Source of the DNA: ENR-C587 sp942493235
Lineage (GTDB): Bacteria; Bacteroidota; Ignavibacteria; Kapaibacteriales; UBA2268
Reading direction: 5' to 3'
DNA: 64,000 nucleotides
Assembly (NCBI GenBank): GCA_942493235.1
Contig: OW818676.1
Coordinates: 434,001-498,000, forward strand
Each line of letters starts with the position of its first letter. Position 1 is the stretch's first letter. Below are positions 28,666 through 37,771 of this stretch, piece after piece. The position numbers and the translations under genes were made by a program. Under the pieces are notes generated by a model. That model did not search any database and was not told the origin of the DNA. It was given only the letters and a program-made list of their open reading frames with translations.

Positions 28666-29531
28666 TATTTTCTCCTTTTAAAAAATCCGATAAGGCTTTT
28701 AATATAATCTTCTTCGGTAGAGATTTCGAGATAATCTATTTTGTTCTTTTTAAAAAGTGAGATTAATTCGTTTTCTTTTTTTTCGGTTATTTGCTTGTAC
28801 TGTTCTCTAATTTTTTTTGAATTAGTATCGAGCAGTATGTTTTCGCCTGTTTCGGGGTCAAAGAAATTGACCATGCCTGCTTTTGGAATGTCTTTCTCTA
28901 AGGGATTAAATACTTTAAAAGCAATAGTATCATGCTTACGAGAAATTATTTCCAATTCTTTTTCAAAGCCGGCATCTAAGAAGTCTGATATAATAAATAG
29001 AATACTCTTCTTTTTCATTATCCGCATTGTATAATGCAGGGCTTTTTTAATATCTGTTTTTTTGCTTTTGGGCTGATATTCTACTAATTCACGAATAATA
29101 CGCAATGTATTTGATCTGCCTTTCTGCGGCAATATTGTCTTTTCAATTTCATCGGTAAATAGTATCATTCCGGTTTTATCTTGGTTTTGACTTGCCGAAA
29201 ATGATAATATTGAGCATAGATAGGTTATCAGTTCGCGTTTGGTTTTCTCTATAGCACCGAAATCTCCCGAGCCTGATATATCGACCAATAGCATCATAGT
29301 CAGCTCTCGCTCTTCCTCAAATGTTTTGACAAAGGGAGCATTATACCGAGCGGTTACGTTCCAGTCGATAGTGCGAATCTCGTCTCCGATTTGATATTCG
29401 CGTACTTCGCTAAAAGCCATACCTTTACCTTTGAAATTAGTATGATATGTGCCGGCGAATAAATCTTGAGACAGTATTTTTGTTTTTATCTCAATTTTTC
29501 TAACTTTCGCGAGTAATTCTTTAGTATCCAT
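28665..29531 (-). CDS. DUF58 domain protein
   Basis: The 288-residue protein begins with the usual DUF58 pattern: RKIEIKTK, then FAGTYHTNFKGKGMAFSEVREY, then IGDEIRTIDWNVTARYN (~54-70), a vWA-like MLLVDISGSG, and TFEEERELT. DUF58 proteins usually accompany a MoxR-type AAA ATPase and von Willebrand proteins. No MoxR gene lies next to it, so it may be separated from its partner or act alone. A one-base overlap with the small membrane protein gene suggests an operon. Confidence 0.87.
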   Translation of the reverse strand: MDTKELLAKVRKIEIKTKILSQDLFAGTYHTNFKGKGMAFSEVREYQIGDEIRTIDWNVTARYNAPFVKTFEEERELTMMLLVDISGSGDFGAIEKTKRELITYLCSILSFSASQNQDKTGMILFTDEIEKTILPQKGRSNTLRIIRELVEYQPKSKKTDIKKALHYTMRIMKKKSILFIISDFLDAGFEKELEIISRKHDTIAFKVFNPLEKDIPKAGMVNFFDPETGENILLDTNSKKIREQYKQITEKKENELISLFKKNKIDYLEISTEEDYIKSLIGFFKRRK

Positions 29532-29639
29532 AATTCAACCGAGAATATATTTCATAATTTTAAATAAAATACAAAAATACAATTTATTATAATAAGTAGA
29601 ATTATTTTTTTTATTTCAGTAGAGGCTGTATATATACAT

Positions 29640-29830
29640 AGATATATGCAAACCCCGTGGTATCCGGTGGTTAGTGGCTGGTGTCCGGTGGTTAGTGGCA
29701 AGCACCTATCCCGGGGATAGAATAAGAATAACCATGTTTGAAATACGTGGCAAGTGATTAGTGACTGTTGTCTGGTGGTTAGTGGCAAGCAGCTATCCCG
29801 AAGTGATAGAATACGAATAACCACTATTTG
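29640..29830. repeat. Imperfect tandem repeat (ggtggttagtggcaagc)
   Basis: A unit of about 86 bp with ccggtggttagtggcaagc...tatccc...gatagaata...gaataacca occurs twice, after a partial copy. A 90-codon frame crosses it, but its repetitive content and lack of start signals argue against a gene. Confidence 0.6.
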
Positions 29831-30423
29831 GATCTAACAGTAAATAAAAGGAATACAGTAACTAATGCTGTGCCGAGGACAATTGCCGGACCGGTTAATT
29901 CTTCCCAAAAGGTTTTTTTTTGAATTGGAAGAGGCGAATTAGTAAATCTATACTCACCGGCTTGAATATATTCAATGTCTTCTCTGTTAATAGTATCGAC
30001 TATTGAATAATTTAAATCTTTAAAATTATATACAGTGGAGTTCGTGTTTATAATTTTAGCGAGTAGAGATATTTCGTTAGTACGGATTATAGAATCCTGA
30101 CTATAGATATATTGTGCATATTTTACATTATTAGTAATAATATTTATGCTTAATATATTAGAATTATCGGCAGCAAGTAGTTTATTGGTGTCTAAAGCAT
30201 TAAATAATTTAAGCTCCAGAAAACTTTTAGAGCTATGCTCGGATATTTCTAATTTGTTTATTTTTAGGTTATTTGATTTGAATTGAGAAATAATATTAGA
30301 AACTGCTTTCTGATTAAGCCGGTCAAGTATTTCGATATTAGTTTCTAAAGCATTTAAAGGTAAAAGCTGCAAAAAGAAAATTAAAATCATTACTAAAGCT
30401 AAATATTTACGTATCATAATCAA
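29824..30423 (-). CDS. Exported protein with C-terminal membrane anchor, unknown
   Basis: The 199-residue protein has an N-terminal signal (~1-25, ending LPLNALE) and a single C-terminal membrane helix (GPAIVLGTALVTVFLLF) before a short basic tail. The middle is mixed alpha/beta with no motif I know. The layout, exported body with a tail anchor, suggests an inner-membrane protein facing the periplasm. It is upstream of and on the same strand as the DUF58 gene, but nearly 300 bp of repeats separate them. Confidence 0.6.
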   Translation of the reverse strand: MIMIRKYLALVMILIFFLQLLPLNALETNIEILDRLNQKAVSNIISQFKSNNLKINKLEISEHSSKSFLELKLFNALDTNKLLAADNSNILSINIITNNVKYAQYIYSQDSIIRTNEISLLAKIINTNSTVYNFKDLNYSIVDTINREDIEYIQAGEYRFTNSPLPIQKKTFWEELTGPAIVLGTALVTVFLLFTVRSK

Positions 30424-30514
30424 TTATTTCCGTTATTTAGTAAAAATAATTTTTTTTACAAATATAGAAATATTATTTTAATGTTTTGAAAGAAATTTTG
30501 TGTAGGAATAAAAT

Positions 30515-31603
30515 ATGAAAAAAATAGCTGTTATTATGGCTGGTGGTTTGGGAAATAGACTTTGGCCCCGTGCTACAGAGAAAACACCAAAACAATTTGT
30601 GCATCTTACAGGCGAAGGCACAATGATACAAAATACCGTAATGCGTCTGTCGCCAATATTTCCGATAGAAGATATATATATTGTAACCTCTGAATCTATG
30701 CAAGAATATATTTATGACCAATTACCAATGATAAAAAAAGAGAACATAATATTAGAGCCATTCAGTAAGCATACTGCTCCATGCTTAGCATTGACTGCAT
30801 TGGCAATCAGAGAAAAATATACGCCTGATACCATAATGATTGCATTCCCGGCTGACCACATGGTCTATAATGTACGTGAATTCCATTATAGTATAGAAAC
30901 TGCCGCGAAATTAGCAAGCGAAAGAAATTGTATTGTTACTGTCGGGGTTACCCCGACACGTCCGGAGCCGGACTTCGGATATGTACAGGTAAAAAACGAC
31001 CCGGCAGACCTTGGCGAATTGTATGAATCCGGCGTTAGATATTCGACTACTTTCGCAGAGAAACCCGATATGGAAACCGCAAAGAGATTTATTCAATCGG
31101 GCGATTTCTTATGGAATACGGGAATATTCGTATGGAGCCTATATACATTCTGGCGAGCTTTTGACAAGTATTTGCCGGAGCATTCAAGACTATTTGAAGT
31201 ATTGAAAAAGACCTCTCCCGCTAACTGGCAGAAGACAGATATTGAATATGTGTATCGTCAGATGCAGGCTGTCTCTGTTGATTATGCAATTCTCGAAAAA
31301 GCCGACAATGTGTTTGTAGTCGAAGCTGCTTTTAACTGGAGCGATTTGGGCAACTGGGACGAGCTATATAGGCTTTCTATCAAGGATGGCAGAAATAACC
31401 TGATAGAGGGCAATGTAGTTGCTATGAATACTCAAAACTGCTTTATTAGCTCTACAGAGAAGCTAATAGGAGTAGTAGGGGTTAAGGATTTATTTATTCT
31501 GGAGGGTGAAGACTCAATCTTGATTTGTAAACGCGGTTCTTCTGAAGATATTAAAGACATTACCGACTATTTAAGAAGAAAACAGATAAATATGTATTTG
31601 TAA
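30515..31603 (+). CDS. manC: Mannose-1-phosphate guanylyltransferase
   Basis: The 362-residue nucleotidyltransferase makes GDP-mannose for glycan synthesis. The signature is MAGGLGNRLWPRATEKTPKQF (residues ~8-28), followed by AFPADHMV (~107-114) and the C-terminal FNWSDLGNWDELYRL (~269-283). It lacks the phosphomannose isomerase domain of the longer bifunctional type. AGGAA precedes the ATG. A hairpin follows the stop. It is unlinked to the glf operon but could feed the same surface glycans. Confidence 0.92.
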   Translation: MKKIAVIMAGGLGNRLWPRATEKTPKQFVHLTGEGTMIQNTVMRLSPIFPIEDIYIVTSESMQEYIYDQLPMIKKENIILEPFSKHTAPCLALTALAIREKYTPDTIMIAFPADHMVYNVREFHYSIETAAKLASERNCIVTVGVTPTRPEPDFGYVQVKNDPADLGELYESGVRYSTTFAEKPDMETAKRFIQSGDFLWNTGIFVWSLYTFWRAFDKYLPEHSRLFEVLKKTSPANWQKTDIEYVYRQMQAVSVDYAILEKADNVFVVEAAFNWSDLGNWDELYRLSIKDGRNNLIEGNVVAMNTQNCFISSTEKLIGVVGVKDLFILEGEDSILICKRGSSEDIKDITDYLRRKQINMYL

Positions 31604-31640
31604 AAAATAGAATAAAAAAAAATATTTATGTTTAAAATTG

Positions 31641-31678
31641 CTCCTTCTCTTATTTAGTTTCGGGAAGGAGTTGTTTTT
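31641..31678 (+). terminator. Possible rho-independent terminator after manC
   Basis: A 7-bp stem ctccttc/gaaggag with a 16-base loop is followed by ttgttttt, 37 bp after the manC stop. The stem is short, so the call is tentative. Confidence 0.5.
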
Positions 31679-31860
31679 ATTGAATATCATTATTTCAATC
31701 AATGATAAGCAAAAATCCAATATAATGAAGTTCCTGCATAAATAAATAAAAATATTTTTATAAATAACTGTAACCAATTTAATAATTAGAGTGTCTTAAT
31801 ACTGTCCAATAAAAAATTGAACTGCATAAAAAATGTTTATTTTACATTATGGGAGTAATT

Positions 31861-33603
31861 ATGAAGAGGTATTACTTAATATTGATTGCATTTATAGCAA
31901 TGTTTTATTCCAGCTTTGCTTACCAAATTGGTGGCGGATTTTCATATAGTATATTAGGAACTGACGAAAATCAGTCATTGCTGATAGTCCTATATTCAAT
32001 GCCAAAAATTTCTTATGATGATTTAGCAGAGCAGAGGCTTTCTTTAATTAACACAAACACCGGTGAGACAATTTCTTGGTTTGAAACTCATAGATTTTCA
32101 GAATTTATGAGTACAATACTAAGTATAAACAAATCAAATAATAGGATCAAACTTGAAAATAATGATACTATTGTAATTTATGATTATTTGACAGGAAATT
32201 TAATTACAGAAGATGAATCCGAATATGCACCTCTTACCATTTTAACTGATACTTATGGTGTCGAAATCAATAATATAGAGTATAAAATGGCAATTGCGGG
32301 TGAATATATCGATATTTCCAATGACCTTGGATGTTTTGAAGGTATGATTCAAATCAAAGATAAAACAAACTTAAAGTTATTAAACATAGTTCCCGAAACT
32401 TTTATCGGTACTAAGTTTTATGATAGCTATGTTTGTAACGCCGATAAATCAATGATTGCTTTTATTGGGAATTTGCAAATTAATGATGATGTTAATCAGA
32501 ACGAGATTTTATCAATTTACGATGTAAAGAATAATTCCATCAAACGAGTACTTAATCCGGTACCTACTTCTATTTTGGGATTTAATAGTGATAATACGAA
32601 ATTAAGTATTTATTCAAACAGTAAATTATTCTACTATGATTATGAATCAAATCAAATTACTGATTCTTTAGAATACGTAAATAACAAATCCTTTGTAAAT
32701 ATCGAGAAAAATAACAAATATTTTGTTTTAACTAACGGTAATACTATTGAAGTATATGACGGCACAGGTCAGCAATTGATTCAATCTTTTGTAAAAGGTG
32801 AAAATTCCTCAAATTGGTTAATATCCGAGGATTCCAAATTTTTCTATGAATATTCTAATTTGGAAGTCAGCACTTATAATATTGAAACCGGAGAGAAACT
32901 TACAAAGCATATTCCGAATTTTTATGCACTAATTGGCAATAATCCTTATAAGACTTATTCATTGTCTAATGACGGTAAATACATTTTAACCAAATATTAT
33001 AATAATGAGGGGAAAAATTACAATTTTACTTCTTGGTCTGTTGAAGAGGATAAAGCCGTATATACTCAAATAGCAAAAGAAAAAGACGCTGATGCTAAAA
33101 GAATAAAATATATTAGTGCCCCGCATTCAATATCATTTCAAGTTGAAGACTTTGGCAATACAATGGCAACATTTAATAAGCTCTATTTTGAAATGACAAA
33201 TTTGATAAATTATGCTTCCTGCGAAGCCGAAAACTCATACATAATCGAAACTGTAAATAACGGAACAGAGGTATTATCATACTCTTGCGGAGGCATTTTA
33301 TCGAAATATAATATTTGCGACCAGGCTATCAGCGAAGTAGTTGAAAATAAAATTGAAGTAAATAGCTTAGAGTTTTATCCGAATCCTACAGATAATCATA
33401 TCACTATCAAAGATTTATCTATAGGGTACAATACAATAAATATCATCAATACAGGCGGAGAAATTGTCGTTTCTGTTACTAAATACCAAGATTCTAACTC
33501 CGAGTGTAAAATTGATTTATCCGAATTGAATTCCGGAAATTATATTATTGAAGTAATTAATGGCAAAGATAAAAGAAGCGGGAAAATAAGTATTGCAAAA
33601 TAA
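31861..33603 (+). CDS. T9SS-secreted beta-propeller-like protein
   Basis: The ~580-residue protein has a signal peptide (MKRYYLILIAF...SSFA) and a large beta-rich body with repeated short blades suggesting a WD40/quinoprotein-like propeller (IVIYDYLTG, EVYDGTGQQ, STYNIETGE). The last ~75 residues form a type A T9SS sorting domain (LEFYPNPTDNHITI, then SGNYIIEV and KISIAK). The ATG at 31861 has GGGAG six to seven bases upstream; the frame extends to 31849. It stands alone between a terminator-like hairpin and a strong downstream terminator. No enzymatic motif is seen. Confidence 0.8.
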   Translation: MKRYYLILIAFIAMFYSSFAYQIGGGFSYSILGTDENQSLLIVLYSMPKISYDDLAEQRLSLINTNTGETISWFETHRFSEFMSTILSINKSNNRIKLENNDTIVIYDYLTGNLITEDESEYAPLTILTDTYGVEINNIEYKMAIAGEYIDISNDLGCFEGMIQIKDKTNLKLLNIVPETFIGTKFYDSYVCNADKSMIAFIGNLQINDDVNQNEILSIYDVKNNSIKRVLNPVPTSILGFNSDNTKLSIYSNSKLFYYDYESNQITDSLEYVNNKSFVNIEKNNKYFVLTNGNTIEVYDGTGQQLIQSFVKGENSSNWLISEDSKFFYEYSNLEVSTYNIETGEKLTKHIPNFYALIGNNPYKTYSLSNDGKYILTKYYNNEGKNYNFTSWSVEEDKAVYTQIAKEKDADAKRIKYISAPHSISFQVEDFGNTMATFNKLYFEMTNLINYASCEAENSYIIETVNNGTEVLSYSCGGILSKYNICDQAISEVVENKIEVNSLEFYPNPTDNHITIKDLSIGYNTINIINTGGEIVVSVTKYQDSNSECKIDLSELNSGNYIIEVINGKDKRSGKISIAK

Positions 33604-33644
33604 AAGATTTCTAAAGTAAATGGTGTTAATTCGCCATTAAAATG

Positions 33645-33680
33645 AAAAAGCCTTTGTAAATAATATTACAAAGGCTTTTT
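33645..33680. terminator. Strong bidirectional rho-independent terminator
   Basis: The arms aaaaagcctttgtaa and ttacaaaggcttttt form a long perfect stem with runs of A and T on either side, so it works in both directions. It lies between the convergent T9SS protein gene and the tRNA gene. Confidence 0.85.
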
Positions 33681-33684
33681 GATG

Positions 33685-33758
33685 TGGGCCCGGAGGGACT
33701 TGAACCCCCGACCTGCGGATTATGAGTCCGACGCTCTAACCAACTGAGCTACAGGCCC
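33685..33758 (-). tRNA. tRNA with anticodon CAT (elongator Met, or Ile2 if lysidine-modified)
   Basis: On the minus strand the 74 bases fold as a standard cloverleaf: acceptor GGGCCTG against CGGGCCC (one G-T), D-arm TAGCTCAGTTGGTTAGAGC, anticodon stem-loop centred on CTCATAA, T-arm GGGGGTTCAAGTCCC, discriminator A. The anticodon is CAT. A G1-C72 pair rules out initiator tRNA. CCA is not encoded. Elongator Met is favoured, but Ile2 with lysidine cannot be excluded from sequence alone. Confidence 0.93.
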
Positions 33759-33809
33759 CCCGTCAATTCATTCTATAACTTTTCAAAAGCTCTTTCAAAA
33801 ATAGGAATT

Positions 33810-33840
33810 CAAAAATAATACTTTTTTTTGTAAATGTCAA
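33810..33840 (-). promoter_or_regulatory. Promoter for the CAT-anticodon tRNA gene
   Basis: On the minus strand TTGACA (33840-33835) is followed after 17 bases by TATTTTTG (33817-33810), fitting the Bacteroidota -33/-7 pattern (TTTG and TAnnTTTG). The tRNA begins about 50 bp further on. A second TATTTTTG at 33796-33803 lacks a partner. Confidence 0.5.
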
Positions 33841-33841
33841 G

Positions 33842-34666
33842 CTAAAAATCAAAAAATCCAAAATAAATTCCAATATTGAAATTAAATCCTTCAGGTTTGA
33901 TACCGGATGGCATATTAGAGAGCGTCCCATCAACATTAAATTTCCAATCAGGCGAGAAAGCAAAAGAATATCCTGCACCGGCTTTAAAGCAGAAATTCTG
34001 CGAAAGCTTATACTGGATATTTAAATGTGGCTCAACAAAATAGAAGCTGCCGTCTAAGGAATAATTATAAGAGTTCGGGTCTTTTAGCTCATTTACGAAG
34101 TCATACTCAGATTTTGATTGATATACTTGTAATTGTAAATTAGAAAGCCCGAACGAAACGCCTGGCATAATAGCAAAACTTTCAAATGGTACAATAGCAT
34201 AATTCAAATCAAGATTAGTAAATGAAATTCTATAATTGATATTGCGAGAATAATCTTTTAGCAAAGGGTCAGAATTAAGTGATTTCTCGACATTTTTTGA
34301 ACCGGCAGAATAACTGAAGCCGATATTAAAATTACGTGTCTGCTCAACAGAGAAGTTTACATTAAATCCAGACAAATAGATTGGAGTTTTTAATTCCGGC
34401 ATATCAAAATTACTATTACCGATGAAGGAATTGAAGTCGTCTAAATTGTGCATAATAAAAGTGCCGGCATATCCCAGACCTAATACTTTATAGTATTTTT
34501 TAGGAGTGGTATTATCAATATTTTCGACTTCAAAACTTTTTAAAAATTCATCATCATTTGTAATAATTGTGTCTAAAGTAGGGGCTTGCTCTTCTTGAGC
34601 ATTGGCAGTATCAAGAGCCGCAATAATTGAGAAGCAAATTAATAATAAATATAATAAACGCTTCAT
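33842..34666 (-). CDS. Outer-membrane beta-barrel protein, unknown function
   Basis: The 274-residue protein has a signal peptide (first ~23 residues, ending ANAQ) and a mature body of amphipathic strands. The end GFNFNIGIYFGFFDF is typical of outer-membrane barrels. It resembles porin-family OmpW/OmpX-scale proteins in size but I cannot name a family. The gene is monocistronic. Confidence 0.7.
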   Translation of the reverse strand: MKRLLYLLLICFSIIAALDTANAQEEQAPTLDTIITNDDEFLKSFEVENIDNTTPKKYYKVLGLGYAGTFIMHNLDDFNSFIGNSNFDMPELKTPIYLSGFNVNFSVEQTRNFNIGFSYSAGSKNVEKSLNSDPLLKDYSRNINYRISFTNLDLNYAIVPFESFAIMPGVSFGLSNLQLQVYQSKSEYDFVNELKDPNSYNYSLDGSFYFVEPHLNIQYKLSQNFCFKAGAGYSFAFSPDWKFNVDGTLSNMPSGIKPEGFNFNIGIYFGFFDF

Positions 34667-34988
34667 AAATGGTTTCTTTCTTTAATTATAAAAAAAAATA
34701 ATGACGCATACGAAATAAAATAATTGATATTTACCAATAAATATTTTGTTCCCATTTATATTTGTTCGTTTTGATTACGAAATTTCTATAGTGAAGTCTT
34801 GTATCTGCTCAATACTAATGCAAAGCCGGACTATTGGATTAGGCTATGATTTCTTTTAGATAAATAATCAAAATCTGACTAAGTAATTATTTAGGGGACT
34901 GTCACAAAAAAAGCTTATGAACCTGTCAAATCTTTTTCTGAGTGCAAGTAAGTATAATGAAACTATGCACTTCTTAAAAAGAATTATT
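34667..34988. other. Spacer, possible solo transposon end
   Basis: I see no gene. At 34892-34911 the sequence ggggactgtcacaaaaaaag resembles the terminal inverted repeat of insertion sequences and MITEs with a gactgtc or ggctgtc start, but no partner end is visible close by. Confidence 0.35.
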
Positions 34989-37316
34989 CTACTGTTTAAC
35001 AATTTTGTAGTATATTGAATTGGAATTTACAGATAACTCCAATATATAAAATCCGGAAAATAAATCATCGATATTGAGCAATAGTGAGCCATTTTCACTA
35101 TTTTGGGTTGAATTTGAAATAGATTTATTGAATGGTATTTCTCGTTTATTACCATATAAATCAATTGCATTAATTTTGACTATCGGGCTGCTGCTTTCAT
35201 ATTGACAATGAAAATCAACTTTAACTAAATCAATTGCGGGACTTGGAGACGGATAGCCTGTAGAGAAATAAACATAACTGTTCATGCCCTTTGTTCCCAA
35301 CATAACATCTAAACCGCATTTTGTAGTTATTGTGTCAATATCCGGCAAACCAAAGCCTTCGATTTGAGCCAAATGAGAAGTGCATACATCGTAAAGTATT
35401 AAAGTATCTAACTGCTTACCAAGTGCAGACGGAGTATAGCAAATCACCATATACGCTTTATCGTTCGGCTGAATAATAATTGGGAATTGTGCTGGTGGAA
35501 CCGAAAAATCTTTGTTAATTTTAAGAAATCCGTATTCAATTACAGCTTCATTATAAGACTTATTAGTTATCTCTAATGCTTTGCATGGTAGATACCCATA
35601 TTTAGCTGAATCAATCATAAATGGTAAATCAGTAATATTATAATTTATACTGAGCTGATTGGAATCATTTTTGATAGACACATTAATAGTATCTGCCGGT
35701 CCAGGGCAATAATCTAATGATTTAACAATTACTGAATAAGTACCGCTTTTATCGATGAATATGGAATTAGTATCTTCAGCGATAATTTCACCGCTCAAAT
35801 CATTATACCATAAAATTTCCGAATAAGCTCCCTCTATATACAATCTGAGTTTTTGACCTGTGCATAGCACCATGCTCCCTTGAGTTAATATTGCCGGATG
35901 TGGTAGCGGAACTACTTCAATAACGAGCGAATCAAGCCCGGTACAACCGTTAGTATCTGTAATAGTAAGGTAATAAGTGCCGGTTTGGTAGAAATCTTTT
36001 TCATAATCTTTAGACCCGTCATACCAAACGAAATCATTTAATTTGCCTATTATCTGAACATTAACAGTATCGCCTTCGCATAATTTATAATTACTTGGTA
36101 TATTAAATTCGGTTTTAGGATTGTCAAAGAAACTGATTTGAATATGATTAGATGTCCCTCTGTTACAATCATTAGTATTTGTTAGCATATAGTAATCTCC
36201 GGGGACACTAACTTCAATACTGCGAGTAATTTCGCCGGTTGACCATAAGTAATTAGGATATTCTTTTTCGGAAGTCAGTATAGCAGAGGCTCCTTCACAG
36301 ATTTTACGTTTATCACTAATTATTACAGGTTTCAATGTGTCAATTCTTGATAATTTATAGACACCTTCTCCAACTACAAATCCGGTAGAATCATTAAAAA
36401 AGTAAAAATCATCTAAATTGGCATCATCAATACCGCAATTTCTAATAGTCCAATTAGCACCCGCATCTTTTGTATGGTAAACAGATTTGCCAATACCGCA
36501 TATCCAGCCTTCAGTTTCAGATATTAAAAAAGCTCCGTATTGAGGAGTTGGTAAGGTAGTTACATTCCAAGTCTGCCCATTATTAGTTGAAAATCTTGCT
36601 CCGCCTAAGCCCTCAATTGTTCCATTACAAGTCTCGCCGGAAGGAACTAAAAATGAATTACCCAATATGCAAAGTTCTTCATGCCAGTCATTAGGTCCGG
36701 TATTTGAAATTATTTCCCAATTGACTCCTTTATCTTTTGTTTTCCATATTTCCCCGCTTGATGCTGCAAAGCCGGAACCATCGGGATAAAGAATTAAATC
36801 TGAGAGCTTAGTATCGCGAGTAAAGTAACGCGACATTTTCCAGCTTTTGCCTCCGTCATTAGTTCGATAAAAACCCAGAAATCCTTCGCAATTGCCGCCT
36901 ACAACCACCCCGTAATTCTCATCAAGAAAATAACAACCCCAATAAGAAAGGGTTCTGTCCGGGGTGATTTCTTTCCAAGTTACACCACCGTCTTCAGTTC
37001 TGTACATGCTTGATGCCCTGAGGATTTCCGAATATGCCGATACTGTATAGCCTACTTGCTCATTAAGAAAATAAATGCTTTCTAATTGGTCTGCGTGATT
37101 AATTATGGATTTTGTCCAGGTAAGCCCTTTATCTGTTGTTCTAAGTACTTTTCCGCCATATCCGCTAATCCAACCGTAATCGGGATTGTCTTTTAAAAAG
37201 AAAATTTCAAGCCAATAATCAGCAGGTGATTCATCGGGAGTATTAATCTTTTCCCATTGAGAAAAACATGGATAGCTAAGCGATATAAACAGTATAAAGT
37301 AAATAATTCTTTTCAT
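34989..37316 (-). CDS. T9SS-secreted YCF48-type beta-propeller protein with Ig-like domains
   Basis: The 775-residue protein has a signal peptide (MKRIIYFILFISL..FSQ), then repeats of the YCF48/BNR-like type (WISGYGGKVLRTTDKGLTWTK, VYHTKDAGANWTI) forming a propeller in about residues 20-320. Two Ig-like or PKD-like domains (~335-530, with YLWSTG, CTGLDSLVIEV and CPGPADTINVSI) follow, then a further beta domain. The last ~80 residues contain FYILEL and YYKIVKQ, a diverged T9SS sorting tail. It should be exported and anchored to the surface. The gene is monocistronic. Confidence 0.82.
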   Translation of the reverse strand: MKRIIYFILFISLSYPCFSQWEKINTPDESPADYWLEIFFLKDNPDYGWISGYGGKVLRTTDKGLTWTKSIINHADQLESIYFLNEQVGYTVSAYSEILRASSMYRTEDGGVTWKEITPDRTLSYWGCYFLDENYGVVVGGNCEGFLGFYRTNDGGKSWKMSRYFTRDTKLSDLILYPDGSGFAASSGEIWKTKDKGVNWEIISNTGPNDWHEELCILGNSFLVPSGETCNGTIEGLGGARFSTNNGQTWNVTTLPTPQYGAFLISETEGWICGIGKSVYHTKDAGANWTIRNCGIDDANLDDFYFFNDSTGFVVGEGVYKLSRIDTLKPVIISDKRKICEGASAILTSEKEYPNYLWSTGEITRSIEVSVPGDYYMLTNTNDCNRGTSNHIQISFFDNPKTEFNIPSNYKLCEGDTVNVQIIGKLNDFVWYDGSKDYEKDFYQTGTYYLTITDTNGCTGLDSLVIEVVPLPHPAILTQGSMVLCTGQKLRLYIEGAYSEILWYNDLSGEIIAEDTNSIFIDKSGTYSVIVKSLDYCPGPADTINVSIKNDSNQLSINYNITDLPFMIDSAKYGYLPCKALEITNKSYNEAVIEYGFLKINKDFSVPPAQFPIIIQPNDKAYMVICYTPSALGKQLDTLILYDVCTSHLAQIEGFGLPDIDTITTKCGLDVMLGTKGMNSYVYFSTGYPSPSPAIDLVKVDFHCQYESSSPIVKINAIDLYGNKREIPFNKSISNSTQNSENGSLLLNIDDLFSGFYILELSVNSNSIYYKIVKQ

Positions 37317-37623
37317 TTTGAGCTTTCGATAATAATATATGTAATCTTACAAATTATGTAAGTATATATTAACACGAAATAGTATCAAAAATAGTTACAA
37401 GAATTTAAATTTAATTTTTGGGATATATGTGGTTCAATGTAAGTGAAAAAGAAAATTGTACTCTGCTGATATATCTGAAGTATGTGTTTAAATGGAGTGG
37501 GTGATTAAAAATTTGGGAATTTGCAGAAACCTTATAGTATTTACTCCACCTTTAAAGAGGTTGTGTAAAAACCTTTGTTTACACCGTTTTTCGACTAACA
37601 ATAATTAGTCAAAGTCTATGATG
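37317..37623. other. Spacer before the MITE-like element
   Basis: No gene is visible. An imperfect inverted repeat, ggttgtgtaaaaacc followed by tttacacc, lies at about 37559-37588. The rest is plain AT-rich sequence. Confidence 0.35.
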
Positions 37624-37752
37624 AGGCTGTCTAAAATTTGTCATTAGGAACGAAGTGAAGAATCCAGATAAAGTTAACTTATTGATAATTCTGGATTCTT
37701 CGTTACACTCAGTATGGCAAACCATCTTCTTTCAAACTTTTTAGACAGTCTT
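37624..37752. repeat. MITE-like element, copy B (129 bp)
   Basis: The element runs from aggctgtctaaaa to tttttagacagtctt, with inner arms gtcattaggaacgaagtgaag... and ggattcttcgttacactc... Its sequence follows the reverse complement of the copy at 60829-60957 along its whole length. Short flanking tatga-like matches could be a target duplication, but these are weak. Confidence 0.75.
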
Positions 37753-37771
37753 ATGATCGGAGGAAAAGAAA

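Noticed and set aside
29552..29824. 90-codon frame on the minus strand
   Set aside because: It is made of the imperfect tandem repeat and would give a repetitive protein with no homology I know.
34892..34911. ggggactgtcacaaaaaaag as an insertion-sequence end
   Set aside because: No matching inverted end or target duplication is nearby, so it stays only a note in the spacer entry.
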